Shown in pieces: positions 1 to 8,295 of a DNA stretch of 64,000 nucleotides. Source of the stretch: Mycobacterium ahvazicum (GTDB taxonomy: Bacteria; Actinomycetota; Actinomycetes; Mycobacteriales; Mycobacteriaceae); assembly GCF_900176255.2 (NCBI RefSeq), contig NZ_FXEG02000002.1, forward strand, positions 1,054,001 to 1,118,000, given 5' to 3'. How positions within the stretch are numbered: the stretch's first letter is position 1; every line of letters starts with the position of its first letter. The translations under genes were made by a program, and so were the position numbers. A model generated the notes under the pieces. It worked only from the letters and a program-made list of their open reading frames with translations, was not told the origin of the DNA and ran no database searches.

Positions 1-89
1 AGATGGCGGCGCCTCTGATGGGCAAGTAAGTTCGCGTGGGGGTTAATCGGGCAGTTTCAGCGCGAAATTTCGCGCGAGGACGGGTGTCA

Positions 90-2372
90 ATGCATTGGGC
101 GATCACCGGCGCGACCGGGTTTCTCGGGATTCACATCCTGGGCGAACTCCTCCGCGGGGACGAAACCTTCACCCTGCTGACCCGGCCGCAGTCGGACCCC
201 GTCAACCGCATCGCCAAGGCGCTCCCGCTGGCGGTCACCGATGGGCAGGTGTGGACCGAGGAGGAGCTGCGCGAACGGCTCACCGTCGTGCCGGTCGATC
301 TCGTCGCACCCAAGTTGGGGCTGCCTGACGAGCGATTCCAGGAACTTGCCGACAGCGCGGATGCGATATTGCATTGTGCCGGCAGCATCGAGCTGGACGC
401 CGACCTTGCCGAGCTTCGCCTGACCAACGTCGGTGGAACTACCCGGATCCTCGAACTCGCCGAGGCCGGATCTCGGGAGCCGGATCTGTTCCACGTGTCG
501 ACCGCCTTCGTGGCCGGGAAGCGTCGGTCGGGTCTGATCTACGAGACGGAGCTAAGTGACGTCCAGGGCTTCGAGAACAACTACGAGCAGTCCAAATTCG
601 AGTCCGAGTCGCTGGTGCGGGACTGGGCGCAGCGCACCGGGCGCCGGGTGGTGGTGCTGCGACCGAGCGCCCTGATCGTCGATCGCCCACCACATCCGGA
701 CTTCCCGCTGCACCCGCTTTCCTTTCTGTCGACGTCCGCGGACAGCGGTATGCGTCTGTTCTCGGTCTCCGGGCGGCCGATGCGCACCAAGATGTCGATC
801 AGGCTCCGAGGCGACCTCAACGGTCATCTGAACTACATGCCTGCCGACGAGGCCGCCGACGAGATGGTCCGCCTGATGCGGCTGGCCCCCGAAGGCCTGA
901 ATACCTACCACGTCGTCCACCACCAGGACGTCGCGGTGCAGACGCTGGTGGATCTGTTCAATGCGCTCTCACCGATCCCGCTGACGTTGGTCGAGGGCCC
1001 GATCGAGGACCCCAATCTGCTGGAGCGGCGGCTGCGGTGGGCCAGCGGATTCTTTCCTTACCTCGCGCACAGCCGGACTTACGACACGACCGGTACGCGA
1101 GCGGTCATTGGCGAGCCACATCGCCGCACCATCGTCGACTTCGACTATCTCCTGGGCAGCGTGGGACGGTACAAGCGCTACCTCACCTTCAGGCCCGAGA
1201 AGCATGAACCCCGGGAGTCGGCGTCAACGATCGCACCCCTGGTCTCGGTCGAGGGACCATTCGACGTCAGTGCCCACAGTGCTGACGCGCCACGCCCGAT
1301 ACGAGGGCTGACATTCATCGTCACGGTAGGACGAAGCGGATCGACCGCGCTGTCGCGCATCCTCACCGCTCACCCAGATGTGCTCAGCCTCAACGAGTTC
1401 TACCTCTCGGTGCGGGCGTCCTCTGCGGCCGGCCAGATGCTGTCGGGCGAGCAGTTCTGGCGGATGCTGGCCGAACCTCACCCGATTTTCGACTCCATGG
1501 TCCGGGGTGGTTCGGCCATGCCGGAATTCATCTACCCGCGGCTGCGCGGAACCCGATTCGATGCGAGCACCACCGGGATCCCCGCGATTTCGATGATGAC
1601 GCTGCCGCATCTGTCGTCGGACCCCGACGCAGTGTTCGATGCCCTTGCCGCAGAGGTTCCGACGTGGCCGGAGCAGACGTCGCGACTGCATTATGAGCGG
1701 CTGTTCGCTTGGCTTGCAAGGCATTTCGGTGGGACCGTGGTGGTGGAGCGCTCGGCCATGTCGTTGAGCAGTGTCCCGTGGCTGCGCGAGACGTTCCCGG
1801 ACGCGAAGTTCGTGCACCTGTACCGCAACGGTCCGGATACGGCCGTCTCGATGAGTGAGCACACCGGATTTCGCTTGATGGCGCTGATTCAAGACGCGCT
1901 GGAGCTGCTCGATCTCGACCCGGAGCGACGGCACCCTGGGCTGCGGTTGGATCCCACGGCGATACCGATCGAGCTCGCGTCGCTGATCGGCGACACCTGC
2001 GAGGTGGACACCCTGATGGGGCAGAACCTGCCGATCACCCGCTTCGGCCGGATGTGGAGCGAGCTGATCGCCACCGGCGAATCCGAGCTCGCCGACCTGC
2101 CCGCAGACCGCTACCTTCCGTTGTCGTATGCGGACCTGGTCGCTGACACCCGCTCGTCGCTGGCGCGGCTGGCGAGTTTCCTCAGCGTCGAGGCGGACCC
2201 GAAGTGGCTGGAATTCGGGACCAGCGTGATCGACCCGAAGTTCACCGGCGCCTCCGCTCGATTGTCCGCCGACGACCTGCGGGCAGTCATCGAAAGCTGT
2301 GCTCCCGGCGCGGCCTGCCTTGCCAAGCACGCCGTGGGCGCCGGAGCGGATGGGGTTACCGCGGCCCGGTGA
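90..2372 (+). CDS. SDR/thioester-reductase-like domain fused to a sulfotransferase domain
   Basis: A 760-residue two-domain protein. Residues 1-370 are an extended SDR (NAD-binding, thioester-reductase or male-sterility type) with the nucleotide loop GATGFLG at 7-13 and the catalytic pair Y165/K169 (YEQSK). Residues 405-745 look like a PAPS-dependent sulfotransferase: the 5'-phosphosulfate loop GRSGST lies at 414-419, and a VHLYRNGPDTAVS stretch fits the 3'-phosphate site. I chose the ATG at 90 because GAGGA ends 9 bases upstream and the SDR fold starts at once; a GTG at 84 is the alternative. Family knowledge suggests NAD(P)H reduction or epimerisation of an acyl or sugar substrate, and sulfate transfer to a hydroxyl. 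The substrate is unknown. It is followed at 20 bp by a small membrane gene on the same strand. Confidence 0.85.
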   Translation: MHWAITGATGFLGIHILGELLRGDETFTLLTRPQSDPVNRIAKALPLAVTDGQVWTEEELRERLTVVPVDLVAPKLGLPDERFQELADSADAILHCAGSIELDADLAELRLTNVGGTTRILELAEAGSREPDLFHVSTAFVAGKRRSGLIYETELSDVQGFENNYEQSKFESESLVRDWAQRTGRRVVVLRPSALIVDRPPHPDFPLHPLSFLSTSADSGMRLFSVSGRPMRTKMSIRLRGDLNGHLNYMPADEAADEMVRLMRLAPEGLNTYHVVHHQDVAVQTLVDLFNALSPIPLTLVEGPIEDPNLLERRLRWASGFFPYLAHSRTYDTTGTRAVIGEPHRRTIVDFDYLLGSVGRYKRYLTFRPEKHEPRESASTIAPLVSVEGPFDVSAHSADAPRPIRGLTFIVTVGRSGSTALSRILTAHPDVLSLNEFYLSVRASSAAGQMLSGEQFWRMLAEPHPIFDSMVRGGSAMPEFIYPRLRGTRFDASTTGIPAISMMTLPHLSSDPDAVFDALAAEVPTWPEQTSRLHYERLFAWLARHFGGTVVVERSAMSLSSVPWLRETFPDAKFVHLYRNGPDTAVSMSEHTGFRLMALIQDALELLDLDPERRHPGLRLDPTAIPIELASLIGDTCEVDTLMGQNLPITRFGRMWSELIATGESELADLPADRYLPLSYADLVADTRSSLARLASFLSVEADPKWLEFGTSVIDPKFTGASARLSADDLRAVIESCAPGAACLAKHAVGAGADGVTAAR

Positions 2373-2392
2373 GGCAGGGATAGGCTGCGGCC

Positions 2393-2788
2393 ATGCCGAT
2401 CGACCGTGCCGCGCTCGTCGCGGGCAGTATCCGACTCGCCTCAGGTGTCCATTTTCTCGTCGATCCCCTCGGTGCCAACAAGCTCTGGGGCGACCCAGGG
2501 GAGCCGACCCCGACGGCGCGGCTGCTGCTGCGATCGATGGGCTACCGCGATGCGTTGATCGGCGGGCTGCTTTTGTCGGCGGCGTTGCGCGGCAAGAACA
2601 CTCGCGGCTGGTTCCTGGCATCCGGTGGGGCCGACGCGGCAGATCTGCTGGGCGGACTCAGTGTCCACAACGAGCTCAAACGATCACAGCAGGTGATCGG
2701 CCTCGGCGGCGCCGCCATCGGAATAGGCGTCGGGTTGTGGGGCGCGGCGCGGCCCGGACCTAAACCGGTGCAGGCCCCCGCGGACTGA
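2393..2788 (+). CDS. small hypothetical membrane protein (DUF4267-like)
   Basis: A 131-residue protein with hydrophobic stretches near residues 55-65 and 100-120 and a conserved-looking arginine/aspartate segment (RSMGYRDALIGG) in the middle. It resembles small actinobacterial membrane proteins of the DUF4267 type, but I cannot assign a function. It lies 20 bp downstream of the SDR-sulfotransferase gene, so it could be co-transcribed. Its last 29 bp overlap the 3' end of the convergent flavin monooxygenase gene, so both C-termini are read from opposite strands of the same DNA. Confidence 0.7.
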   Translation: MPIDRAALVAGSIRLASGVHFLVDPLGANKLWGDPGEPTPTARLLLRSMGYRDALIGGLLLSAALRGKNTRGWFLASGGADAADLLGGLSVHNELKRSQQVIGLGGAAIGIGVGLWGAARPGPKPVQAPAD

Positions 2789-4283
2789 GCCCCGGCACCG
2801 GGCCAGCGGCTCGGACCCGCAACCAATTGCGCTGTTCGCGCTCGGTCATGTGGTTCGAAGTGATCGCACCGAAGCGGGCGGCATCGCGGGCGAACCGCTC
2901 GGCGGCGTCGGGCAAGGCGTCCGGCCCCTCGAGACGGAAACAACTCGGTGCCAGCGGACCGAACAGCAGCGCGCGACGCAGCCGTGGCCAGTTATTCAGG
3001 TCGGGCTCGACCCCGGCGGCTCGGGCGAAGGTGAGTGCCGCGAGGTCCATCCGGGTTTTCTGCGGCGTTCCGCGATTGGCGCGGTACGCATCGATCGCCG
3101 ACCGTTGGGCGCCCGCACTGATTGGCGGGATCGTGCCTCCCCAGGTGTACGCGATCCACCGAGCCTGAAGTTCCAGCGGCACAAAGTATCCGCCCGACTG
3201 GTCCCACAGGCCCATGAACGCCAGGCCGGGAAGGTCGGGATGAAAGGTGTAGCGGTCAACATTCATGTGCACCGCATCGAGGTCGAGGATCGCCCGGATG
3301 TCCTCACTGAGGAACGGCAGGCGCAGTTGGTAGCCGGTGCCGAACACGATTGCGTCGAAATCCTCGGCGCGCTCGTCGGCGAAGGTCACGGTCGGGCCCG
3401 CGACGGATTTCATCCACGGGCGCGCGGAGATTCGGCCCTCGGCCACCAGAGGAAGGTAGTGCTGACTCAGCGTCACACCGGCCACGGACAACGAGGGATC
3501 AGGCGCGGGTGCTCCGTACTGATCCGGGCTGCCCGCGGCGCCGACGACGATCTCCTTGAGGAATTCGTCGACGTCGGCCGTGGTCAGGGCCTCGGTCGCC
3601 AAGGCGCCGTAGCGGGTGTAGAGCCGGTTGTCGGACGGGACGCCGGCGGCGAACTTCGGCACGATGTAGCGTTGCCGCCGCTGAGTTACGACGACGCGCG
3701 CCGCGCCGAGTTCGGCGACTTCGGAGGCGATTTCCAGGGCGCTGATCGCGCAGCCCGCGACGAGAACTCGCTTGCCGTGATACGCCAACCCGCCGCGGTA
3801 GTGATACGTGGAGATGGCTCCCGCCGAGCCGGAGAAGGTCTCGAGTCCTGGCACGGCGGGGACGGCGGCGGCATGAAACCGCCCGCTGGCCACCACAATT
3901 CGGTCAAAGTGTTCATTGGCGCCAGCATGGGTCACGACCCAGTCGACTCCATTCCTGCTGACCAGTCCGACCCGGGTGCCCAGGCGGATACGCGGGGTGA
4001 GCCCGAACGTGTCGGCGTAGCGGTGCAAGTAGTCGAGAACTTCCCGATTGGACAGGTAGACGTGGTCCGTCGTGTGTTCGAGGTCGCTGAAGGCCGTGAG
4101 GGTGCGGCTGCTGTTGGTGTGCATGCTCGGCCAGACGCCACTATGGCCGTCCAGGCCGGTCCATTGCCCGCCCAACATCGGAGCTTGCTCGAAGATCGTC
4201 GGTTCAAATCCCTGCTGTAACAGCCAACGGGCGGCGACCAGTCCGCTCGGCCCGGCGCCGATCACCGCAACGTCGTTCGTCAT
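2760..4283 (-). CDS. flavin-containing monooxygenase (FMO/Baeyer-Villiger-like)
   Basis: A 507-residue FAD/NADPH protein. The FAD loop GAGPSG is at residues 9-14, a second Rossmann motif (VAGCAISALE) lies mid-protein, and the FSGSAGAISTYHY segment approximates the FMO fingerprint FxGxxxHxxx(W/Y). Such enzymes insert one oxygen into ketones, amines or sulfides. The start is set at the ATG giving MTNDVAVIGAG; eleven codons upstream are open but unlike the family. The gene converges on, and overlaps by 29 bp, the preceding small membrane gene. The 109 bp to the upstream SelO gene suggest separate transcription. Substrate unknown. Confidence 0.85.
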   Translation of the reverse strand: MTNDVAVIGAGPSGLVAARWLLQQGFEPTIFEQAPMLGGQWTGLDGHSGVWPSMHTNSSRTLTAFSDLEHTTDHVYLSNREVLDYLHRYADTFGLTPRIRLGTRVGLVSRNGVDWVVTHAGANEHFDRIVVASGRFHAAAVPAVPGLETFSGSAGAISTYHYRGGLAYHGKRVLVAGCAISALEIASEVAELGAARVVVTQRRQRYIVPKFAAGVPSDNRLYTRYGALATEALTTADVDEFLKEIVVGAAGSPDQYGAPAPDPSLSVAGVTLSQHYLPLVAEGRISARPWMKSVAGPTVTFADERAEDFDAIVFGTGYQLRLPFLSEDIRAILDLDAVHMNVDRYTFHPDLPGLAFMGLWDQSGGYFVPLELQARWIAYTWGGTIPPISAGAQRSAIDAYRANRGTPQKTRMDLAALTFARAAGVEPDLNNWPRLRRALLFGPLAPSCFRLEGPDALPDAAERFARDAARFGAITSNHMTEREQRNWLRVRAAGPVPGLSPRGPAPV

Positions 4284-4392
4284 CGGAGAAACTGTCGCAC
4301 GACTTCGGCCCACCCGGGACCTGATCCGATCACATGCGAGACGCTTCGTCTTTGGACGGGCCGCGGGACGAGATCGTCGAGCTAGCGTAAAG

Positions 4393-5856
4393 CTAAGTAC
4401 CGCAGAAGGTTCGGTAGCTGCCGAAATCCTCGGGGGCCGGGCTCGTGTAGCGCTCGAGGCCCGGCCGTTCGTCGTATGGGGCGGCCACGACGTTCAGCAG
4501 CTGGCGAACCGGGTCGAGGTTGCCCTCCGTCGCGGCGGCCAGGGCTTCCTCGACCAGATGATTACGCGGAATGTAGATCGGGTTGGCGCGATCCATTGAT
4601 TCGGCGTCGGGGCCCAACCGGCGCCAGCGCGCCATCCATTCATCGAAGCCGGCGAGGTCGATGAAGAGGCCGCGCGCGGGTTCGGCATCCCCTCGGGCTG
4701 CCCGGCCCAGTTGGCGGAAAAACGAGGTGTAGTCGACTCGGCTTTCCCTGAGCAGGCGCAGCAACTCGTCGACCAATGACGCCAGCGTCGCTGCCTCCGT
4801 GTCCGCGGGCAGGCCGAGTTTGGCACGCATGCCCGACGACCACGTGGCGTCGTATTCGGTCTGAAATACCCCGAATGCCTTCTCGGCGAACGCAATTCCC
4901 TCGTCGAGGTTGTCGGCGAGCAAGGGCAACAGAGCCTCGGCGAACCGGGCCAGATTCCACCCGACAATGGCGGGCTGGTTGCCGTACGCGTAGCGGCCCC
5001 AGTGGTCGATCGAACTGAAGACCGTGTCGGGGTCGTAGGCCTCCATGAACGCGCACGGACCGTAGTCGATCGTCTCGCCGGAGATGGTGGTGTTGTCGGT
5101 GTTCATCACCCCATGGACGAATCCGATCAGCATCCACCGCGCGACCAGGCAGGCCTGGACACCGACCACCGCTTCGAACAGCTCGCGGTAAGGATGTTCG
5201 GCGTCGGCCGCCGCGGGATAGTGGCGTGCGATCGCATGGTCGGCGAGGCGTCGCAGCAAGTCGGCGTCGCGGGTCAGGGCCGCGTATTGGAAGCTGCCGA
5301 CGCGGAGGTGACTACTGGCGACCCGAACGAGCACGGCGCCCGGCAGCAGTGTCTCGCGCTGTACCGGTCGCCCGGTGGCGACCACGGCAAGGGAGCGCGT
5401 CGTCGGCACACCCAGCGCATGCATCGCTTCGCTGATCACGTACTCGCGCAGCATGGGGCCCACCGCCGCGAGGCCGTCGCCGCCGCGCGCGAACGGCGTC
5501 GGGCCGGAGCCTTTGAGGTGGACGTCGCGAATCCGTCCCAGCTCGTCGGACAGCTCTCCCAGCAGCAACGCGCGTCCGTCGCCCAGCCGCGGCTGCAGGC
5601 CACCGAATTGGTGCCCGGCGTAGGCCTGCGCCACCGGGACCGCGCCGGGCGGTACCAGGTTGCCAACGAGAAATCGCAGGCCGTCGGGGCCGGCCAGCCA
5701 AGACGCATCGAGGCCTAGCCCGGTCGCCAGCGACTCGTTGAGAACGAGCAGCCGCGGGTCCGGGGAGGTCTCGGACTGCCAGCGCACACCCATCTCGGGC
5801 AGTTCGCGGGCGAAGCGGTCTTGCAGGGGGACGCGGATCTCCGATGCAACACTCAC
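4393..5856 (-). CDS. selO: SelO-family protein adenylyltransferase (YdiU/UPF0061)
   Basis: A 487-residue pseudokinase-fold protein of the SelO/YdiU family, which transfers AMP from ATP to protein side chains in redox stress. Visible family signatures are [36 protein letters not shown] in the nucleotide-binding lobe, and [19 protein letters not shown] holding the metal-binding Asn/Asp. It ends in Phe-Cys-Gly-Thr. In eukaryotic SelO the matching C-terminal position is selenocysteine, so the Cys here is the expected bacterial replacement. Length is normal for bacteria. It is probably monocistronic. Confidence 0.93.
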   Translation of the reverse strand: MSVASEIRVPLQDRFARELPEMGVRWQSETSPDPRLLVLNESLATGLGLDASWLAGPDGLRFLVGNLVPPGAVPVAQAYAGHQFGGLQPRLGDGRALLLGELSDELGRIRDVHLKGSGPTPFARGGDGLAAVGPMLREYVISEAMHALGVPTTRSLAVVATGRPVQRETLLPGAVLVRVASSHLRVGSFQYAALTRDADLLRRLADHAIARHYPAAADAEHPYRELFEAVVGVQACLVARWMLIGFVHGVMNTDNTTISGETIDYGPCAFMEAYDPDTVFSSIDHWGRYAYGNQPAIVGWNLARFAEALLPLLADNLDEGIAFAEKAFGVFQTEYDATWSSGMRAKLGLPADTEAATLASLVDELLRLLRESRVDYTSFFRQLGRAARGDAEPARGLFIDLAGFDEWMARWRRLGPDAESMDRANPIYIPRNHLVEEALAAATEGNLDPVRQLLNVVAAPYDERPGLERYTSPAPEDFGSYRTFCGT

Positions 5857-5880
5857 GTCGTCCAGCCTACGAGCATTGGG

Positions 5881-6447
5881 TTAGCCGATGACTTGGCGCA
5901 GCGCATCGCGAGCACGGTCGAGCATCGATGCGAACGGCCCGAGCGCGAAATTCAACTTCGCCGATTCCACACCGGGATGGGGGTGCGTCGGGGCGATCGC
6001 CTGGGCCGCCTTAACCGCTGTGGTCATGCGCTTGAGATCGTCTGCGTCCAGAACCTTTTCCAGAAACGGGAATTCGTTGTTCTCCTCGTTTGCCGCATGA
6101 TCGAGAACGGCCTCTCGCAACTTGGTGAGTTCGTCGATGAACTTTTGCGAGGTGATGTCCAGCTTTTCGATTTGCGATAGCAGCTCTTTGGCTTGGTGCT
6201 CCTCTTCGAGTCGAGCATCGACGACTGCGTCGCCGGCATCGGCCTCGCGCCGGACCCGAGGATGTACCACCATTTCCTCGGCGGTCTCATGGACGGCCAG
6301 CAATTGACGCAAAGCGGCGAACGGCTTCTCCCGGGCTTGGGGGTCCGATGCGAACAGCACCTCGTCGAACATGTCCTCGATCAGGTTGTGCTGCGCTTTG
6401 AGAAATGCGATCACTTCATCGGGGGATTCGATGATCATCTCGGTCAC
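5881..6447 (-). CDS. hemerythrin HHE cation-binding domain protein
   Basis: A 188-residue, mostly helical protein with the spaced His/Glu ligands of the hemerythrin-like family: H20 in KAQHNLIED, HETAEEMVVHPRV, EEEHQAKEL and LDHAANEENNEF. Family members bind a di-iron centre and sense or bind O2, NO or peroxide in the cytoplasm. The start is the GTG of V-T-E-M, with GGAGG five bases upstream. It lies 24 bp downstream of nothing on its own strand and 24 bp before the selO start, so read-through from this gene into selO is possible. A G/C-rich inverted repeat (GGCGCC-N6-GGCGCC) sits about 40 bp upstream of the start. Confidence 0.88.
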   Translation of the reverse strand: MTEMIIESPDEVIAFLKAQHNLIEDMFDEVLFASDPQAREKPFAALRQLLAVHETAEEMVVHPRVRREADAGDAVVDARLEEEHQAKELLSQIEKLDITSQKFIDELTKLREAVLDHAANEENNEFPFLEKVLDADDLKRMTTAVKAAQAIAPTHPHPGVESAKLNFALGPFASMLDRARDALRQVIG

Positions 6448-6524
6448 GGGTACCTCCGGAATCAGGGCGGTATAAAACTGTCGGCGCCGGGCTGGGCGCC
6501 GTCGGTTAACGCGTACCCGGGTGA

Positions 6525-6689
6525 GGCCTAAATAAACGCCCGTGTGCTGATCAGCACCCCTTTTCGCGCTACCGGGCCGAACTGACCGATAACTCCGCGC
6601 TCGACGAGCTGCGCGAGCTGACCAGGAGCCCGGCCGTGACGCTGGTTACCGCGGGGCGCGAGCTGAATGGTCGCCACGCGCAGGCCTAG
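6525..6689 (+). pseudogene. remnant of a DUF488 gene (C-terminal part only)
   Basis: This reading frame has no start codon and follows an in-frame TGA at 6522. It translates to a peptide containing RYRAELTDNSALDELREL and then VTLVTAGRELNGRHAQ before a TAG. That matches the C-terminal signature of the DUF488 family (RYRAEL, then VTLLYAxRD, then NHA), which is about 120 residues when whole. The N-terminal half is missing. In M. tuberculosis, as I recall it, a DUF488 gene (Rv3073c) lies beside the F420 oxidoreductase Rv3072c. Here the remnant lies 48 bp before the equivalent oxidoreductase, on the same strand, which supports decay in place. Confidence 0.65.
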
Positions 6690-6737
6690 GCGAAGTTGCT
6701 CAACGGCCGCTGAATCCCGGCGTGAGACCATCGTGCG

Positions 6738-7610
6738 ATGCAGCTCGGATTGCACGCGCTGGGAATCGGGGCCGGCGCTGACCGCGCGGTGATCGATGCG
6801 GTGGCGTCCAGCGCGGACGAATGCGGTTTCGCCACGCTCTGGGCGGGCGAGCACGTCGTCATGGTGGACCGATCCGCCTCGACCTACCCCTACTCGGACG
6901 ACGGTGTCATTGCCGTTCCGGCACAAGCGGATTGGCTCGACCCGATGATCGCGCTGGCGTTCGCCGCGGCGGCATCGTCGCGGATCAACATCGCGACGGG
7001 CGTCTTACTGCTGCCCGAGCACAATCCGGTGGTAGTGGCCAAGCAGGCCGCGAGCCTGGATCGGTTGAGCGGCGGGCGGTTGACCCTCGGAGTGGGGATC
7101 GGGTGGTCCAAAGAAGAATTCGCCGCTCTTGGAGTGCCTTTCGAGCATCGCGCGGCGCGCACGGCGGAATACGTTGCCGCGATGCGCACCGTGTGGCGCG
7201 ACGACGTGGCCTCGTTCGGCGGGAAGTTCGTCGGTTTCGACTCGATCCGGGTCAATCCCAAACCGGTTCGTGGTTGTCGCATCCCAATCATGTTGGGAGG
7301 CAACAGCGATCCGGCACTACAGCGGATCGCAAGCTGGGGCGACGGCTGGTACGGGTTCAACCTCGACGACGTGGCGGCGGTGCGCGAGTGCATCGGCAAG
7401 CTGAGTCGACTGTGCGGCCAGGCCGGTCGCGACCGTGCCGAACTGCGGCTGGCGGTGGCGCTGCGCAGTCCGCGCGAGAGTGACGTCGAAGCGTTAGCCG
7501 AATTGGGCGTCGACGAACTGGTCGTGGTGGCTACCCCGCCCGAGCGCGCGGACGCGGCGGCCGCCTGGGTTGCCGCGCTCGCCGACCGATGGCTCAGAAG
7601 TTGCAGTTAG
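6738..7610 (+). CDS. LLM-class F420-dependent oxidoreductase
   Basis: A 290-residue luciferase-like monooxygenase-fold protein. The N-terminus (MQLGLHALGIGAGAD), the FATLWAGEHVV strand, the NPVVVAKQAASLDRLSGGRLTLGVGIGW segment (20 kb-wide family signature read in two halves: AKQAASLD and GGRLTLGVGIGW) and the C-terminal ELGVDELVV are typical of mycobacterial F420-dependent reductases of unknown substrate. These use reduced coenzyme F420 for hydride transfer. The neighbourhood (DUF488 remnant upstream, DUF190/crcB downstream) matches Rv3072c of M. tuberculosis as I recall it. The mbtK-like gene starts 33 bp downstream, so the two may be co-transcribed. Confidence 0.88.
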   Translation: MQLGLHALGIGAGADRAVIDAVASSADECGFATLWAGEHVVMVDRSASTYPYSDDGVIAVPAQADWLDPMIALAFAAAASSRINIATGVLLLPEHNPVVVAKQAASLDRLSGGRLTLGVGIGWSKEEFAALGVPFEHRAARTAEYVAAMRTVWRDDVASFGGKFVGFDSIRVNPKPVRGCRIPIMLGGNSDPALQRIASWGDGWYGFNLDDVAAVRECIGKLSRLCGQAGRDRAELRLAVALRSPRESDVEALAELGVDELVVVATPPERADAAAAWVAALADRWLRSCS

Positions 7611-7643
7611 CCTGCGGCGACGGGGGTAGGCTGCGCGGAAGAC

Positions 7644-8270
7644 ATGTCAGACTTTGAAGTGCTTCTGCCCCGGCAATTGACCGATATCAGCGCCGAGGTT
7701 CGCAATGTCGCACCGCCGCCGATGCCGCAATTGCCCGAGCCGTACGGTTTGCGTCTCGTCGATCCGGATGCGGATGCCGAGATGATCTCCGAGTGGATGA
7801 ACCGACCGCATCTGGCCGAATCGTGGGAGTATCCCTGGCCGGCGGAGCGCTGGCGCCGCTATCTGCGTGCGCAACTCGAGAGCGGCTTCTCTCGCCCGCT
7901 GCTGGCCAGCCTGGAGGGGGTAGACCGCGGGTACCTGGAACTGTATAGGGCAGCAAAGGATTCCATCGCGGCCAGATATGACTACGATCCCCACGATTTG
8001 GGCCTGCACGTCGCGGTGGCCGATTTGGACTACATCAGTCAGGGACACGTCAGCTACTTGCTGCCGCACTTGGTGGTCAGCATCTTCAGCCTTGAACCGC
8101 AATGCCGCCGAATCATGTTCGATCCCGACCACCGCAACGTCTTGGCGCGCAAGTTCTGTGAGCGGGGTGGCTGCGCTTTTCTCGGCGAGCACGACATGTC
8201 CAACCGGCGGATGGCGCTGTACGTTTTGCCCCGCACGCCCGACGACGTGCCCCGGGCCCGCGAGAGCTGA
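7644..8270 (+). CDS. mbtK: MbtK-like lysine N-acyltransferase (mycobactin biosynthesis, GNAT fold)
   Basis: A 208-residue acyltransferase of the IucB/AlcB/MbtK group. The WMNRPHLAESWEYPWPAERW segment, the central DLGLHVAVADLDYISQGH stretch carrying the proposed catalytic His, and the C-terminal FDPDHRNVLARKFCERGGC match Rv1347c (MbtK), which acylates the lysine epsilon-amine of mycobactin siderophores. Length equals the family's. In M. tuberculosis mbtK sits with mbtL, mbtM and mbtN; here it is alone, next to an F420 oxidoreductase. I see no convincing IdeR box just upstream, so iron control, if present, must act from an earlier promoter. Orthology is probable; a paralogue acting on another N-hydroxy-lysine is possible. 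Confidence 0.8.
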   Translation: MSDFEVLLPRQLTDISAEVRNVAPPPMPQLPEPYGLRLVDPDADAEMISEWMNRPHLAESWEYPWPAERWRRYLRAQLESGFSRPLLASLEGVDRGYLELYRAAKDSIAARYDYDPHDLGLHVAVADLDYISQGHVSYLLPHLVVSIFSLEPQCRRIMFDPDHRNVLARKFCERGGCAFLGEHDMSNRRMALYVLPRTPDDVPRARES

Positions 8271-8295
8271 GCTGTCTCTGCGAAAGTGAGTAGCC

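Noticed and set aside
1..29. Possible 3' tail of an upstream gene (frame ending TAA at 27-29)
   Set aside because: Nine codons are too short to identify or to confirm as coding.
1224..2621. Long minus-strand open frame opposite the SDR-sulfotransferase gene
   Set aside because: It mirrors a well-supported gene, has arginine/proline-rich composition and no motif; a typical high-GC shadow.
2850..4220. 456-residue plus-strand frame opposite the flavin monooxygenase
   Set aside because: Shadow frame; the minus-strand frame has full FAD/NADPH motifs.
7600..7643. IdeR iron box before the MbtK-like gene
   Set aside because: TTAGCCT...AGGCT is present only as distant half-sites (13-bp gap) and partly inside the preceding stop region; it does not match the 19-bp consensus.
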